DNA of 64,000 bases from Kocuria sp. TGY1127_2. GTDB lineage: Bacteria; Actinomycetota; Actinomycetes; Actinomycetales; Micrococcaceae. Both the position numbers and the translations under genes were made by a program. Shown here in pieces: positions 53,912 to 62,966 of the stretch. The notes under the pieces are model-generated. The model searched no databases, was not told the origin of the DNA, and saw only the letters and a list, made by a program, of their open reading frames with translations. The first letter of the stretch is position 1. Every line of letters starts with the position of its first letter. The stretch spans positions 434,001 to 498,000 of the forward strand of contig NZ_AP022834.1 in NCBI RefSeq assembly GCF_013394385.1, read 5' to 3'.

Positions 53912-55539
53912 CTGAACCTCGGAGAGGTCAAGAGGGGCCCAGTGCGTCGGCTCGGGCCGTGGTCATCGGTGCCGGTGTCGCGGGACTGGCGACGGCGATC
54001 CTGCTCTCACGAGAGGGCTACTCCGTTACCGTCCTGGAGAAGAACCCCGAGGTCGGCGGCCGCGCCGGAACGTTGGCCGAAGGCGGCTTTCGATGGGACC
54101 GAGGGCCTTCCTGGTACCTGATGCCGGATGCCTTCGAGCATTTCTACCGGCTGATCGGCACTTCGACTGAACGTGAGTTGAACCTGGTTCCTCTCAACGA
54201 TCCCGCGTACCGCGTGTACTCGGGTGCCCACGAGCCGTTGGACGTGGTCTCGGGGGAGGATGCCGCCGCCGAGCTCTTCGAACGCATCGAGCCGGGGGCC
54301 GGCGAGAAGCTCCGTCGCTACCTCGCCGAGGCGGCGGATACGTATCGCCTCGCGGTAGCGAACTTTTTGTACACCACTTTTTCCTCCCCTCGATCCGTGC
54401 TGACTCCGGAGATTCTTCGGAAGGTTCCTCGCCTGATCAAGCTGCTCCTGGGCTCGATGGAAGGCGCCGTCTCGCGGCGATTCGAGGATTCCCGACTTCG
54501 CCAGATCCTGAATTATCCCGCGGTTTTCCTCTCGAACCAGCCCAGGAAAACGCCCGCGATGTACGGGCTCATGAGTCATACCGACCTGGTCCAGGGCGTG
54601 ATGTATCCGCAGGGCGGCTTCGGCACGTTCGTCGACTCCTTGGTGCGTTTGGCCGAAGAGGCCGGCGTCGAGATTCGGACTGGCTCCGAAGTGCTAGCCA
54701 TCGACACGGGGCCCTTGGGCCGGTCAAGGGGCGCGAAAGGCCAGGTCTGCGGTACCCGGTACCGGAGCCCGGACGGCTCCCTGGAAACGGTTTCAACGGA
54801 CGTGGTCGTCTCCGCCGCAGATCTGCACCATACCGAGACTGCCCTGTTGCCTCGGGGACTGCGCTCTTATCCCGAAGCTGTCTGGAAGCACAGGAACCCG
54901 GGCATCGGATGCGTTCTGGCCTATCTCGGGGTCGAGGGCGAGTTGCCCGAACTGGCCCACCACACTCTGGTCTTCAGCCAGGACTGGGACCCGGATTTCC
55001 GGGCGATCTTTCGACCGAGCAAAGGACGGGGGGACGGCTCGGATGCTCCCGAGGGTCGGTATTCCGAGTCGATCTACGTGTGTCGTCCGTCGGCGACCGA
55101 TCCCTCGGTCGCGCCGGAGGGGAAGGAGAACCTCTTCGTCCTCATTCCGGTTCCGGCTATCGCGGACGGCATCGTTTCCGGGGACGAATCCCTGGAAACT
55201 ATCGTGGACGCGGTGATCGGGTTGATTGGACGAAGAGCGGGGATTCCCGACCTCGCCGGCAGGATCGTCATCCGCCACACGGCCGGTCCCGGCGACTTCG
55301 AACACGAATACAATGCCTGGCGGGGCAACGCACTGGGACTTGCTCACACCCTGGGACAATCTGCTTTCCTGCGCGGATCGAATGCTTCCCGCAAGGTCAA
55401 GGGCCTCTATTATGCCGGGTCGACGACGGCTCCGGGCGTGGGATTGCCCATGTGTCTGATCTCGGCAGAGAACGTGATCAAAAGATTGCGCCACGACACC
55501 ACGCCGGGACCGTTGCCCGAAGTGCCTGATGATTCCTGA
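53908..55539 (+). CDS. crtI: Phytoene desaturase
   Basis: A 543-residue FAD-dependent desaturase converting phytoene to lycopene. The dinucleotide motif is VVIGAGVAGLATAILLSREG near residue 18, then LEKNPEVGGRAGTLAEGGF and WDRGPSWYLMPDAF. The carotenoid-enzyme C-terminal signature is LYYAGSTTAPGVGLPMCLIS. It ends 17 bases before the convergent galK stop, so the crt unit ends here. Confidence 0.94.
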   Translation: MTEPRRGQEGPSASARAVVIGAGVAGLATAILLSREGYSVTVLEKNPEVGGRAGTLAEGGFRWDRGPSWYLMPDAFEHFYRLIGTSTERELNLVPLNDPAYRVYSGAHEPLDVVSGEDAAAELFERIEPGAGEKLRRYLAEAADTYRLAVANFLYTTFSSPRSVLTPEILRKVPRLIKLLLGSMEGAVSRRFEDSRLRQILNYPAVFLSNQPRKTPAMYGLMSHTDLVQGVMYPQGGFGTFVDSLVRLAEEAGVEIRTGSEVLAIDTGPLGRSRGAKGQVCGTRYRSPDGSLETVSTDVVVSAADLHHTETALLPRGLRSYPEAVWKHRNPGIGCVLAYLGVEGELPELAHHTLVFSQDWDPDFRAIFRPSKGRGDGSDAPEGRYSESIYVCRPSATDPSVAPEGKENLFVLIPVPAIADGIVSGDESLETIVDAVIGLIGRRAGIPDLAGRIVIRHTAGPGDFEHEYNAWRGNALGLAHTLGQSAFLRGSNASRKVKGLYYAGSTTAPGVGLPMCLISAENVIKRLRHDTTPGPLPEVPDDS

Positions 55540-55556
55540 CCCGGCCTACGAACGGG

Positions 55557-56882
55557 TTAGAGATCCCGCCGCGCCGCGGGCGAGGGAACAGCCTCGAGGA
55601 AGACTGGAGAACGGAACCGGGACTTCTCGAACGCCTCGGCAACCGACGAGGCCACGGCTTGGACGTCATCGTTTCGGACCAACGCGATCGCTGAGCCGCC
55701 GAAACCGCCACCCGTCATCCGGGCGCCCAACGCGCCCGCGGTCCGGGCAGCGTCGACCGCGACGTCCAGTTCGGCACAACTGACGCGGTAGTCGTCCCGC
55801 AACGAGTCGTGGGAACCATTCAGGATATCGCCCAGCGACGCCCATGCCTCGTCCCCGGCCTGAGGGGCGGAGCCGTCGAAGAGCCTCACGCATCGGTCCA
55901 CGCGGAGAATTTCGGTCCAGATGTGCCTGACCAGGCCCCGCATCGACGAATCATCATGCCCTTCCGGGAAGCTGATCGATCCCTCCGCGGCTATCGCATC
56001 CCATTCCTTCAGACGACGATCGACGTCTTCCTGGCTTGGACGTTCGCCGAGCGCATCGCGAAGTGTTGGAACGTCGAGAGCTTCGGCCGCGGCCTCGCAC
56101 CCTTTTCTCCGTTTGGCATACTGGCCATCGACCAGACGGTGCGGCGCCTGAGTGTCGATCACCAGCAGTGAGAGACCGGCCTGAGCCACATCGATCTTGA
56201 GGGGACTCGATGAAAAATCGCGGCAATCAATGGTCAGGACGGAGCCTTGACGGGCCCGAAGGGAAATGGACTGGTCCATGCCGCCCGTGCTGGCTCCCGC
56301 GATCTCATTCTCAGCGCGGATACAAGCCGTGGCGAGCCGAGCCCTGCCCTCCTCCGAATCCGCGAGCAAGGCCCTGGACTCATCGGCCTCGGAGGCCAAC
56401 GCGTCAAAGGCCAAGGCCACCGAGCACTCCAGCGCGGCCGACGAGGACAATCCCGCACCCACGGGCACGGAGGACCGGATAGCGAGGTCCGCGCCCGTAA
56501 TATCCTTGCCATCAGGGCCCCCGGCAAGAGATTCCTCGACCATGGCCCAGGGGACCCCGGCCACGTAGGCCAGCCAACTGTTCAACCGTCCGGGGCCGAC
56601 CTCGTCGAGATCGATGACCAAAGAGTCACCGGGCTCCTCCGCCGAGACGGCTCGGACCAGGTGGTCCTGACGAGGGGACACGGCAACATACGTGCGGTGG
56701 GGCAGCGCGAGCGGAACCACCGTTCCGCCGTTGTAGTCCACGTGCTCTCCGATCAGATTGACCCTTCCGGGGGCCGAGAAGACAGCCCATGGCTGCGCCT
56801 CGTAAGCCTCGGTGAAGAGAGCACGCACGCCCTCGATCTGTTGCTTGCGGTCCGGAGCCGAATTCCATGCGAGCGTGTTCAC
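55557..56882 (-). CDS. galK: Galactokinase
   Basis: A 441-residue GHMP kinase that phosphorylates galactose. It has the galactokinase signature PGRVNLIGEHVDYNGG near residue 39 and the GHMP motif VPVGAGLSSSAALE near 140, and the late ARMTGGGFGGSAIAL motif. It is last in the operon deoR-galT-galK and overlaps galT by four bases. The N-terminus is slightly longer than in E. coli GalK. Confidence 0.95.
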   Translation of the reverse strand: MNTLAWNSAPDRKQQIEGVRALFTEAYEAQPWAVFSAPGRVNLIGEHVDYNGGTVVPLALPHRTYVAVSPRQDHLVRAVSAEEPGDSLVIDLDEVGPGRLNSWLAYVAGVPWAMVEESLAGGPDGKDITGADLAIRSSVPVGAGLSSSAALECSVALAFDALASEADESRALLADSEEGRARLATACIRAENEIAGASTGGMDQSISLRARQGSVLTIDCRDFSSSPLKIDVAQAGLSLLVIDTQAPHRLVDGQYAKRRKGCEAAAEALDVPTLRDALGERPSQEDVDRRLKEWDAIAAEGSISFPEGHDDSSMRGLVRHIWTEILRVDRCVRLFDGSAPQAGDEAWASLGDILNGSHDSLRDDYRVSCAELDVAVDAARTAGALGARMTGGGFGGSAIALVRNDDVQAVASSVAEAFEKSRFRSPVFLEAVPSPAARRDL

Positions 56883-58006
56883 TGGGCAACTTCCTGCAAT
56901 CGGAGGGCAATGCGTTCGGGGGTTGTGTCACTGATCCACGCGGCCATCGCAGACTCCGAGCCGGCCAGGTATTTCAACTTTCCAGGAGACCTGAGCAACG
57001 AGAACACATGCAGCCACATGCGGGAAATGTCATCCCCTCCGGCCACGGGAACCTGATGCCAGGCCGAAATATATGGAAGTTGTTCGATGCCTTCGAAGAA
57101 GCGGTTGAGTCGACCCAAGAGATCCAAATAGAGGTCCGCGAGTTCGTCCTTCTCCTGTCCGGTCAATTCCGTGAAGTCCTTCGCCGGGCGACGGGGAACG
57201 ACCATGAATTCGACCGGCCACTTGGCTGCGAAGGGAACATAAGCAACCCAATGCTCCGTCTCCGAGATGACCCGGACCTTCTCTTCGAGCTCTGCGGCCA
57301 ATACGTCGCCGATCAGGTCACCGCCCGTGGACTGATGCCATTCGTGGGCCTGCCTCTGAACGGCCGCCGTATGCGGAGGCAAATAGGAATAGGCATAGAT
57401 CTGACCGTGCGGGTGGTGCAGGGTCACCCCGATCTCTTCGCCTCGGTTCTCGAACGGAACCACCTGAACCACGCCCTCGATCGCGGACAGGTCGCGCGTG
57501 CGGTGCGCCCATGCTTCGATTACCGTGCGAGCGCGTTGGTGTCCCAGATCGGCGAAGGAGCCTTCCTGATGGGAAGTGAAGCAGACGACTTCACACCGTC
57601 CCGCGGGGGAGGTCTCCTGGAACAAGGGTTCGTCACGGTACTGCTCGAAGGGGCCCTGCAGTGAAGGAAACCGATTCTCGAACACGACGACGTCGTACTC
57701 CGGCTCAGGAACCTCGGACGGGACGGTTCCCTGTCCGGCGGGCGCGAGCGGATCTTCGTCCGCCGGTGGCAGGAACGTGCGGTTCATGCGGTGGGCGGCC
57801 AGTGCAACGTGTTCACCGGTGAGGGGGTCCATGCGAATGCTTGCCGACTCGCGCGGAGGAACCTGGCGAGGCTCGAGGGGACGCGGATCGTGAATCGATC
57901 GAGTTCTGGTCCCTGAAATATAGGGTTCCGAGTCATCGAAGAAGATGATTTCCCGACCGTCGGCGAGTTCCCCCCGCGTGACGCGGGGTAGGGCGTTCTC
58001 CGTCAT
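56879..58006 (-). CDS. galT: Galactose-1-phosphate uridylyltransferase
   Basis: A 375-residue nucleotidyltransferase of the Leloir pathway, exchanging UMP between UDP-glucose and galactose-1-phosphate. The active motif is HHPHGQIYAYSYLPP, and VAYVPFAAKWPVEFMVVPRR is the second conserved block. RMNRTFLPPADEDPLAP fits the N-terminal region. It overlaps both the regulator and galK by four bases. Confidence 0.94.
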   Translation of the reverse strand: MTENALPRVTRGELADGREIIFFDDSEPYISGTRTRSIHDPRPLEPRQVPPRESASIRMDPLTGEHVALAAHRMNRTFLPPADEDPLAPAGQGTVPSEVPEPEYDVVVFENRFPSLQGPFEQYRDEPLFQETSPAGRCEVVCFTSHQEGSFADLGHQRARTVIEAWAHRTRDLSAIEGVVQVVPFENRGEEIGVTLHHPHGQIYAYSYLPPHTAAVQRQAHEWHQSTGGDLIGDVLAAELEEKVRVISETEHWVAYVPFAAKWPVEFMVVPRRPAKDFTELTGQEKDELADLYLDLLGRLNRFFEGIEQLPYISAWHQVPVAGGDDISRMWLHVFSLLRSPGKLKYLAGSESAMAAWISDTTPERIALRLQEVAQ

Positions 58007-58803
58007 GATGCAATGACCACCTTGTCAATTTTTTCTTCCAAGAATTCCAGCGCGTCCTCCGGCAGGTCTGGGCTGGTCACCACGACGTCGACCTCAGGCC
58101 AGTCGGCGAATCCCGCGAGGCCGGTGATGCCCCACTTGGTGTGATCGAATACCGCGACGACGGTGCGAGCCGAATGGACCAGGACCTTGTTGGTGCGGGC
58201 CTCCGCGAGGTTCGGAGTCGTCAGCCCGGAGCGCCCGACGCCATGTGCTCCGATGAAGAGGGTGTCCACGTGCAGATACCCCAGCGTCGCGTCGGCCAGC
58301 GGACCCACGAGCGCGTCCGAGGGGGTGCGTTCTCCACCTGTCAGAAGCACTTGGTGCGGGGTCGAATGTTTTCTGCCGTCCGCTTCCTGGACGTCCTGGG
58401 CCTTGAAGAATTCGTCTGCTACCGGCAATGAGTTGGTCACCACCGTCAGATTCGCGAGGTCGTGCCTCCCCGTGATTTCTTGGGCAAGCCGTGTGCACGT
58501 CGTTCCGGCGGAGAACCCTATGGATTGATTCGAGCCGACCATGTCGGCCGCCGTTCGGGCGATTGCGGATTTGGCCTCGGCGTTCAAGGTCATTTTCTCT
58601 GCATACGCGGGTTCGAGGGTTGAGGCCGTGGATTCGGCTCCGCCGTGAATTCTGGTCAGGAAGCCCTGGTCGTCCAGTTCAGCGAGATCCCTCCGGACCG
58701 TCATGGGGGACACATCCAGCAGTTTGGCGAGGTCCTGCACGTGAACCGCGCCGTTTTTCTGGACCTCTTGGACTATGCGCTTCTTGCGTTGTTCGGCGAG
58801 CAT
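58003..58803 (-). CDS. DeoR-family regulator of the galactose locus
   Basis: A 266-residue DeoR/GlpR repressor. The helix-turn-helix is residues 16-45 (VQDLAKLLDVSPMTVRRDLAEL) with the wing GFLTRIHGGAES; the sugar-phosphate domain shows SIGFSAGTTCTRLA and the late FDHTKWGITGLAGF. It is first in the operon with galT and galK and faces the symporter gene. The ATG at 58803 is the usual family start; a longer frame is not conserved. The effector is probably a galactose phosphate. Confidence 0.88.
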   Translation of the reverse strand: MLAEQRKKRIVQEVQKNGAVHVQDLAKLLDVSPMTVRRDLAELDDQGFLTRIHGGAESTASTLEPAYAEKMTLNAEAKSAIARTAADMVGSNQSIGFSAGTTCTRLAQEITGRHDLANLTVVTNSLPVADEFFKAQDVQEADGRKHSTPHQVLLTGGERTPSDALVGPLADATLGYLHVDTLFIGAHGVGRSGLTTPNLAEARTNKVLVHSARTVVAVFDHTKWGITGLAGFADWPEVDVVVTSPDLPEDALEFLEEKIDKVVIAS

Positions 58804-58853
58804 CGTCACCCTTCCGCTGACACGACGGGACTGTGGATCAGCAACAGTATGGC

Positions 58854-58887
58854 ACAAAACGAACAAAAAGGAACATGGTCGTTTTGT
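58854..58887. promoter_or_regulatory. Candidate DeoR operator between the gal operons
   Basis: ACAAAACGA (58854-58862) and TCGTTTTGT (58879-58887) form a perfect 9-bp inverted repeat with a 16-base centre. A third related half-site (AACAAAAAGGAAC) follows the first arm. It is in the 216-base gap between the regulator and symporter starts, so one protein could control both operons. Confidence 0.5.
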
Positions 58888-59019
58888 TGGATTCTTGGGG
58901 TTTCCCTCCGTCAATAGTTGACAGCATCACACTCGCGTGTAGGCTAAGCTCCAGAAATCAACATTTCTGAACAGCAGCGCACATTTTTGTGCGCTCCCGA
59001 GCACTCCAGGAGGCAAGCG

Positions 59020-60696
59020 ATGATGCTTGCAGACGCCAGTTCCGGCATCCGGTTGTCCCTCTCATGGGTCGACTACCTGATGCTTTTCCTCTACTTCGCG
59101 ACGGTCCTCGGGATCGGCATCGCGGCTAAGCGCAAGGTCAAGACCAGTATGGACTTCTTCCTTTCGGGAAGATCGATGCCAGCGTGGATTACCGGCCTCG
59201 CCTTCGTCTCCGCAAACCTCGGAGCTACCGAGATTCTGGGCATGGCGGCCAACGGCGCGGAGATCGGCATGGCGACGTTGCACTATTACATCGTCGGTGC
59301 CGTGCCGGCCATGGTATTCCTCGGCCTGGTCATGATGCCGTTCTACTACGGGTCCAAGGTCCGGTCGGTTCCGCAATTCATGCTGCGACGCTTCGGAAAG
59401 CCCGCGCACGTAGTCAATTCCATTGCTTTTGCGATATCCAACGTTCTGATCGCCGGAATCAACCTCTACGCGATGGCGATCATCATCGAAGCGATGCTGG
59501 GCTGGCCCCAGTGGGTCGCGATCATCATCTCCGCCGGTTTCGTACTCCTGTACATCACCCTCGGCGGCTTGTCCGGTGCGATCTACAACGAGGTCATGCA
59601 GTTCTTCGTGATCATCGCGGGTTTGGTCCCGTTGACCATCGTCGGACTGCACCGGGTGCATGGCTGGTCCGGTTTGAAAGAAGCTCTCATGAACACCGAG
59701 GGTGTGAGTCGCCTTCACTTGTCGGCTTGGCAGGGAACCGGAATCGGTGACGTCACCAATCCCATCGGAGCCAACTGGCTCGCTATCGTCCTCGGGCTCG
59801 GTTTCGTTCTCGGCTTCGGTTACTGGACCACCAACTTCACCGAGGTTCAGCGAGCGTTTTCGGCCAAGAACATGTCAGCAGCACGGCGTACGCCCCTGAT
59901 CGGTGCATTCCCGAAGCTCTTCATCCCGTTCATCGTGGTGGTTCCCGGCCTGATCGCCGCGGCAACGGTTGGCAATCAGTTCGCTGACGGAAGTCTGACG
60001 TACAACGAGGCGATCCCCAAGCTGATTCAGATGTACCTGCCCTCCGGCGTCCTCGGTGTGGCCGTTACGGGGCTCATGGCCTCGTTCATGGCCGGTATGG
60101 CGGCCAACGTGTCCAGCTTCAATACCGTGTTCACCTATGACATCTGGCAGGAATACATCAAGCCGAAGATGCCCGATCACTACTACCTCTCCGTCGGACG
60201 TTGGGTCACGGTCATCGGCGTCATCGTCGGAATCGGAACCGCGTTCCTTGCCGCTCAGTTCGGGAACATCATGACGTACATGCAAACGTTGTTCTCGTTC
60301 TTCAACGCGCCGCTGTTCGCGGTCTTCATCCTGGGCCTCTTGTGGAAGCGGATGTCGCCGGCAGCCGGCCTGTGGGGCTACCTTGCGGGAATCGTTGCGC
60401 CGACGATCGTCTGGATCGCGTATCTGAATGACGAGTCGCTCTTCGGCTCGGCGACGGCGGAAACCATGTACGGAGCGATCTACTCTTTCGTGGCCGTCAT
60501 TGTGGTCTCGGTGATTGTCACATTCTTCACCCGAGCCAAGCCCATCGAGGAACTCAAGGGGCTCGTCTACGGTGTCGGATCCATTGACGTGAAATCCGAT
60601 GTCGTCGCCGGCGATGCTGCGTGGTACCGGTCGCCTGCCTTGCTGGGCACCGTAGCCTTGGTCCTATGCGTCCTGCTCTATCTGCCCTTCCTGTAA
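59020..60696 (+). CDS. Sodium/solute symporter (SSS), galactose-type
   Basis: A 558-residue symporter of the SSS family with about 14 helices. It has TSMDFFLSGRSMPAWITGLAFVSANLG near residue 40, with the family motif SGRS, and TTNFTEVQRAFSAKN near 285. Closest in kind are the SGLT-type Na+/glucose-galactose carriers. CCAGGAGG precedes the ATG at 59020. It opens the operon with a small membrane protein and galM, so galactose is the likely substrate. Confidence 0.88.
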   Translation: MMLADASSGIRLSLSWVDYLMLFLYFATVLGIGIAAKRKVKTSMDFFLSGRSMPAWITGLAFVSANLGATEILGMAANGAEIGMATLHYYIVGAVPAMVFLGLVMMPFYYGSKVRSVPQFMLRRFGKPAHVVNSIAFAISNVLIAGINLYAMAIIIEAMLGWPQWVAIIISAGFVLLYITLGGLSGAIYNEVMQFFVIIAGLVPLTIVGLHRVHGWSGLKEALMNTEGVSRLHLSAWQGTGIGDVTNPIGANWLAIVLGLGFVLGFGYWTTNFTEVQRAFSAKNMSAARRTPLIGAFPKLFIPFIVVVPGLIAAATVGNQFADGSLTYNEAIPKLIQMYLPSGVLGVAVTGLMASFMAGMAANVSSFNTVFTYDIWQEYIKPKMPDHYYLSVGRWVTVIGVIVGIGTAFLAAQFGNIMTYMQTLFSFFNAPLFAVFILGLLWKRMSPAAGLWGYLAGIVAPTIVWIAYLNDESLFGSATAETMYGAIYSFVAVIVVSVIVTFFTRAKPIEELKGLVYGVGSIDVKSDVVAGDAAWYRSPALLGTVALVLCVLLYLPFL

Positions 60697-60723
60697 GAAT
60701 TCGCACTGACGAGGAGAATCAAA

Positions 60724-61068
60724 ATGAATGAGAACTCAGAGGAGACTCCGGGCCTCGTGCAGCTGAGCGAGGCGGAAAAGAAGGACCTGATCCGCTCAAC
60801 CCGTCGCACGGACCTTCGCCGCATCATCGGTGGCTTGTTCCTGATCTACGGCATCCTGGTGACGATCATGGGGATCGCGGATCCGGTTGCCGATGCGGCC
60901 AAGACGGGCGGTATCCATATCAATCTGTGGACCGGTATCTCGATGCTTGTGGTCTCGGGCCTGTTCTTCCTGTGGGACCGGCTCGCGCCGGTGCCCGCAG
61001 AAGACATCGTGGCCAGCGCCGAATACGTCGAGGTCAAAAAGGCGGAAGGCGAAGGGAAGCTGGGCTAG
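60724..61068 (+). CDS. Small membrane protein next to the symporter
   Basis: A 114-residue protein with two hydrophobic helices (about 36-52 and 68-86) and acidic or mixed tails. AGGAGA precedes the ATG, 27 bases after the symporter stop. Many SSS permeases have a small partner of this size, so an accessory subunit is likely. Its stop shares one base with the GTG start of galM (TAGTG). Confidence 0.7.
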   Translation: MNENSEETPGLVQLSEAEKKDLIRSTRRTDLRRIIGGLFLIYGILVTIMGIADPVADAAKTGGIHINLWTGISMLVVSGLFFLWDRLAPVPAEDIVASAEYVEVKKAEGEGKLG

Positions 61069-62006
61069 TGTCCGGACCGCAAGGAAAGCGTTGTGCGATC
61101 TCCGCCGGGGGCTACTCGGCGGAGATCGCCGTGGTCGGGGCGAGTCTCGCCTCGTTGCGGGGTCCGAGGGGACACCTGGTCAGATCGACACCGCCCGAGG
61201 GCCTGCGTCCGGGGTGCAGCGGGGCGATCCTGGCTCCGTGGCCCAATCGCATTCAAGATGGACGTTATGAATTCGCTGGCACGTCCCATCACCTGCCCCT
61301 GACCGAGCCCGAGCGCAATAATGCTGCTCACGGACTTGTCCTCTGGGAACGGTGGGAGATTCTGTCCCATACCGCGGCGGAGGTGATTCTGGGACTGGAT
61401 CTGGTTCCCCAACCCGGTTATCCCTTCGAACTGAGGCTCAAGGCGGTCTACTCCTTGACGTCCAATGGACTCGAATGGCGGGTATCTGCGACCAATCTCG
61501 GCGACCAGTCCGTCCCGTACGCGGTCGCCGGGCACCCTTACCTTGTCGCCGATGGCTCTGACGGCCAGAAATCCGGTGCACTGAATGACTGGAGCCTGAA
61601 AGTTCCCGCATCGGTATATATCGATGCCGATATGGACAGGTTGCTGCCCCTCGGAACCTACCCGGTGGACAACACCCACTTCGATTTCCGGTCGGGTCGG
61701 CGCCTGGACGATTTCTCCTACGACGTAGCCCTCGGCGGGCTGGGGCGCAACGAGGATGGACGGACGGCCTGCGAACTCACGTCGCCGAATGGCGGCGGCG
61801 TCGTTCTGGAATGCGGGCCCGAGGTCAACTGGATTCAGGTGTACACCGACGATCAGGCCACGGGAGAGCCGGGGCGGCGGGCCGTCGCGGTCGAGCCTAT
61901 GACGGCGCCGGCCGACGCTTTTCGCTCGGGCCAAGACCTGACGGTCATCGAGCCGGGGCAAACGCACAGCGCTTGGTGGCGTCTTGCCGCATTATCCGAC
62001 GTGTGA
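61068..62006 (+). CDS. galM: Aldose 1-epimerase (galactose mutarotase)
   Basis: A 312-residue epimerase that converts beta- to alpha-galactose for GalK. Visible blocks are ILAPWPNRIQDGRYEFAG (substrate arginine), NNAAHGLVLWERWE (first histidine), AVAGHPYLVAD (second histidine) and the acid in the AVAVEPMTAPADAF loop. It starts with GTG in a TAGTG overlap with the preceding stop, which shows coupled translation. Confidence 0.9.
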   Translation: MSGPQGKRCAISAGGYSAEIAVVGASLASLRGPRGHLVRSTPPEGLRPGCSGAILAPWPNRIQDGRYEFAGTSHHLPLTEPERNNAAHGLVLWERWEILSHTAAEVILGLDLVPQPGYPFELRLKAVYSLTSNGLEWRVSATNLGDQSVPYAVAGHPYLVADGSDGQKSGALNDWSLKVPASVYIDADMDRLLPLGTYPVDNTHFDFRSGRRLDDFSYDVALGGLGRNEDGRTACELTSPNGGGVVLECGPEVNWIQVYTDDQATGEPGRRAVAVEPMTAPADAFRSGQDLTVIEPGQTHSAWWRLAALSDV

Positions 62007-62165
62007 CCCCTCCTTTCACTCGTTCTCATTGTTCCCTGCTGATACCTTGGTGAGTGAATGAGGTCACCGCTGGTGTTTGTTGCGATGCGGAGGACTCCCG
62101 ACGCCTATTCTCGTCCCGAAATCGTGAAGGATCGAAAAACAGGCTTCTGACTAGGAGCTATTTGG

Positions 62166-62171
62166 TACGGT
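62166..62171 (+). promoter_or_regulatory. -10 box for a leaderless leader peptide
   Basis: TACGGT fits the TANNNT form, and its last base is 7 bases before the ATG at 62178. No clear -35 box or Shine-Dalgarno is seen. Confidence 0.35.
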
Positions 62172-62177
62172 GTTGTT

Positions 62178-62252
62178 ATGTTTGACGCCAGCCAGTTCGA
62201 GGGGGAGCTTGTCGCGTCGTCGTCATGCGAAGAACTTGACGGACGCGCCTAA
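62178..62252 (+). CDS. Candidate 24-residue leader peptide before crtYc
   Basis: A short open frame, MFDASQFEGELVASSSCEEL and four more residues. Its TAA stop overlaps the crtYc ATG by one base (TAATG). The crtYc start has no ribosome binding site, so ribosomes that finish this peptide could reinitiate on crtYc. The peptide resembles nothing I know and may have only a coupling role. Confidence rests on position and start-stop overlap, not on composition. Confidence 0.4.
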   Translation: MFDASQFEGELVASSSCEELDGRA

Positions 62253-62608
62253 TGGCCGAGTGGACTTACGTCGTCGTCCTGGTGCTGTGCCTCGCGCTCA
62301 CGTTTCCCTTGGAATTCGTTTTCCGACTCAAGGTCTACCGAAGTCCGCTTCGATTGATCCTCTCGTTGCTTCCGGTCGTCATCATCTTTTCCATCTGGGA
62401 CGCCGTGGCAGTCGCCCGGGGGTATTGGACCTATGACCCTGTGCAGACATTGGGAATCGACCTCTTGGGTGCCCTGCCGCTTGAGGAAGTTGCCTTCTTC
62501 GTTGCCATTCCCATTTGTGCGATTCTCACCTTTGAAGCGATCGGGAGAGTCCTTGAACTCATCCGTCGGCTGATAGCCCGCCGGAAAGGTGGCGGCGACC
62601 GTGCTTGA
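62252..62608 (+). CDS. crtYc: Lycopene cyclase subunit CrtYc
   Basis: A 118-residue membrane subunit of the heterodimeric lycopene cyclase, with three hydrophobic helices. Family features are FPLEFVFRLKVYRSPLRLIL, IFSIWDAVAVARGYWTYDP and LPLEEVAFFVAIP. It works with CrtYd to make beta-carotene from lycopene. It is the first protein of crtYc-crtYd-crtU, after the candidate leader peptide. The 3' end overlaps crtYd. Confidence 0.9.
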   Translation: MAEWTYVVVLVLCLALTFPLEFVFRLKVYRSPLRLILSLLPVVIIFSIWDAVAVARGYWTYDPVQTLGIDLLGALPLEEVAFFVAIPICAILTFEAIGRVLELIRRLIARRKGGGDRA

Positions 62609-62966
62609 ATACACCATCGGAACCGTTCTGACGATGTTGGTCGTCGTCGCTCTTGAGCTGTTTTGGCTCAGAACGGGCATCTTCCGCACCGTGAAGTACT
62701 GGCTCTCGATCATCGTGATGGTTTCTTTCCAGATCCCGATGGATGGTTTCCTGACCCGTCTGTCGAATCCGATCGTGCGGTATGCACCGGACGAATTCTT
62801 GGGGATTCGCTGGCCGTTCGACATTCCGATCGAGGATTTCGGTTTCGGATTCGCCGTCATCACATTGACCCTGATGCTATGGACCTCTCGGAGCGGCTCA
62901 TCTCGCTCAGCACGCCCAGGCTCACGAGAAGAGGAAGCGGCACATGACCCCCACCATTCGCGATAA
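62601..62966 (+). CDS. crtYd: Lycopene cyclase subunit CrtYd
   Basis: The second cyclase subunit, about 121 residues with three helices. VRYAPDEFLGIRWPFDIPIEDFGFGF is the conserved block (split as VRYAPDEFLGIRW and PFDIPIEDFGFGF). The GTG at 62601 has AAAGGTGG about 10 bases upstream; a GTG at 62589 would add four residues. It overlaps crtYc by 8 bases and crtU by 23 bases. The polar C-terminal 25 residues are low in conservation. Confidence 0.87.
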   Translation: MLEYTIGTVLTMLVVVALELFWLRTGIFRTVKYWLSIIVMVSFQIPMDGFLTRLSNPIVRYAPDEFLGIRWPFDIPIEDFGFGFAVITLTLMLWTSRSGSSRSARPGSREEEAAHDPHHSR

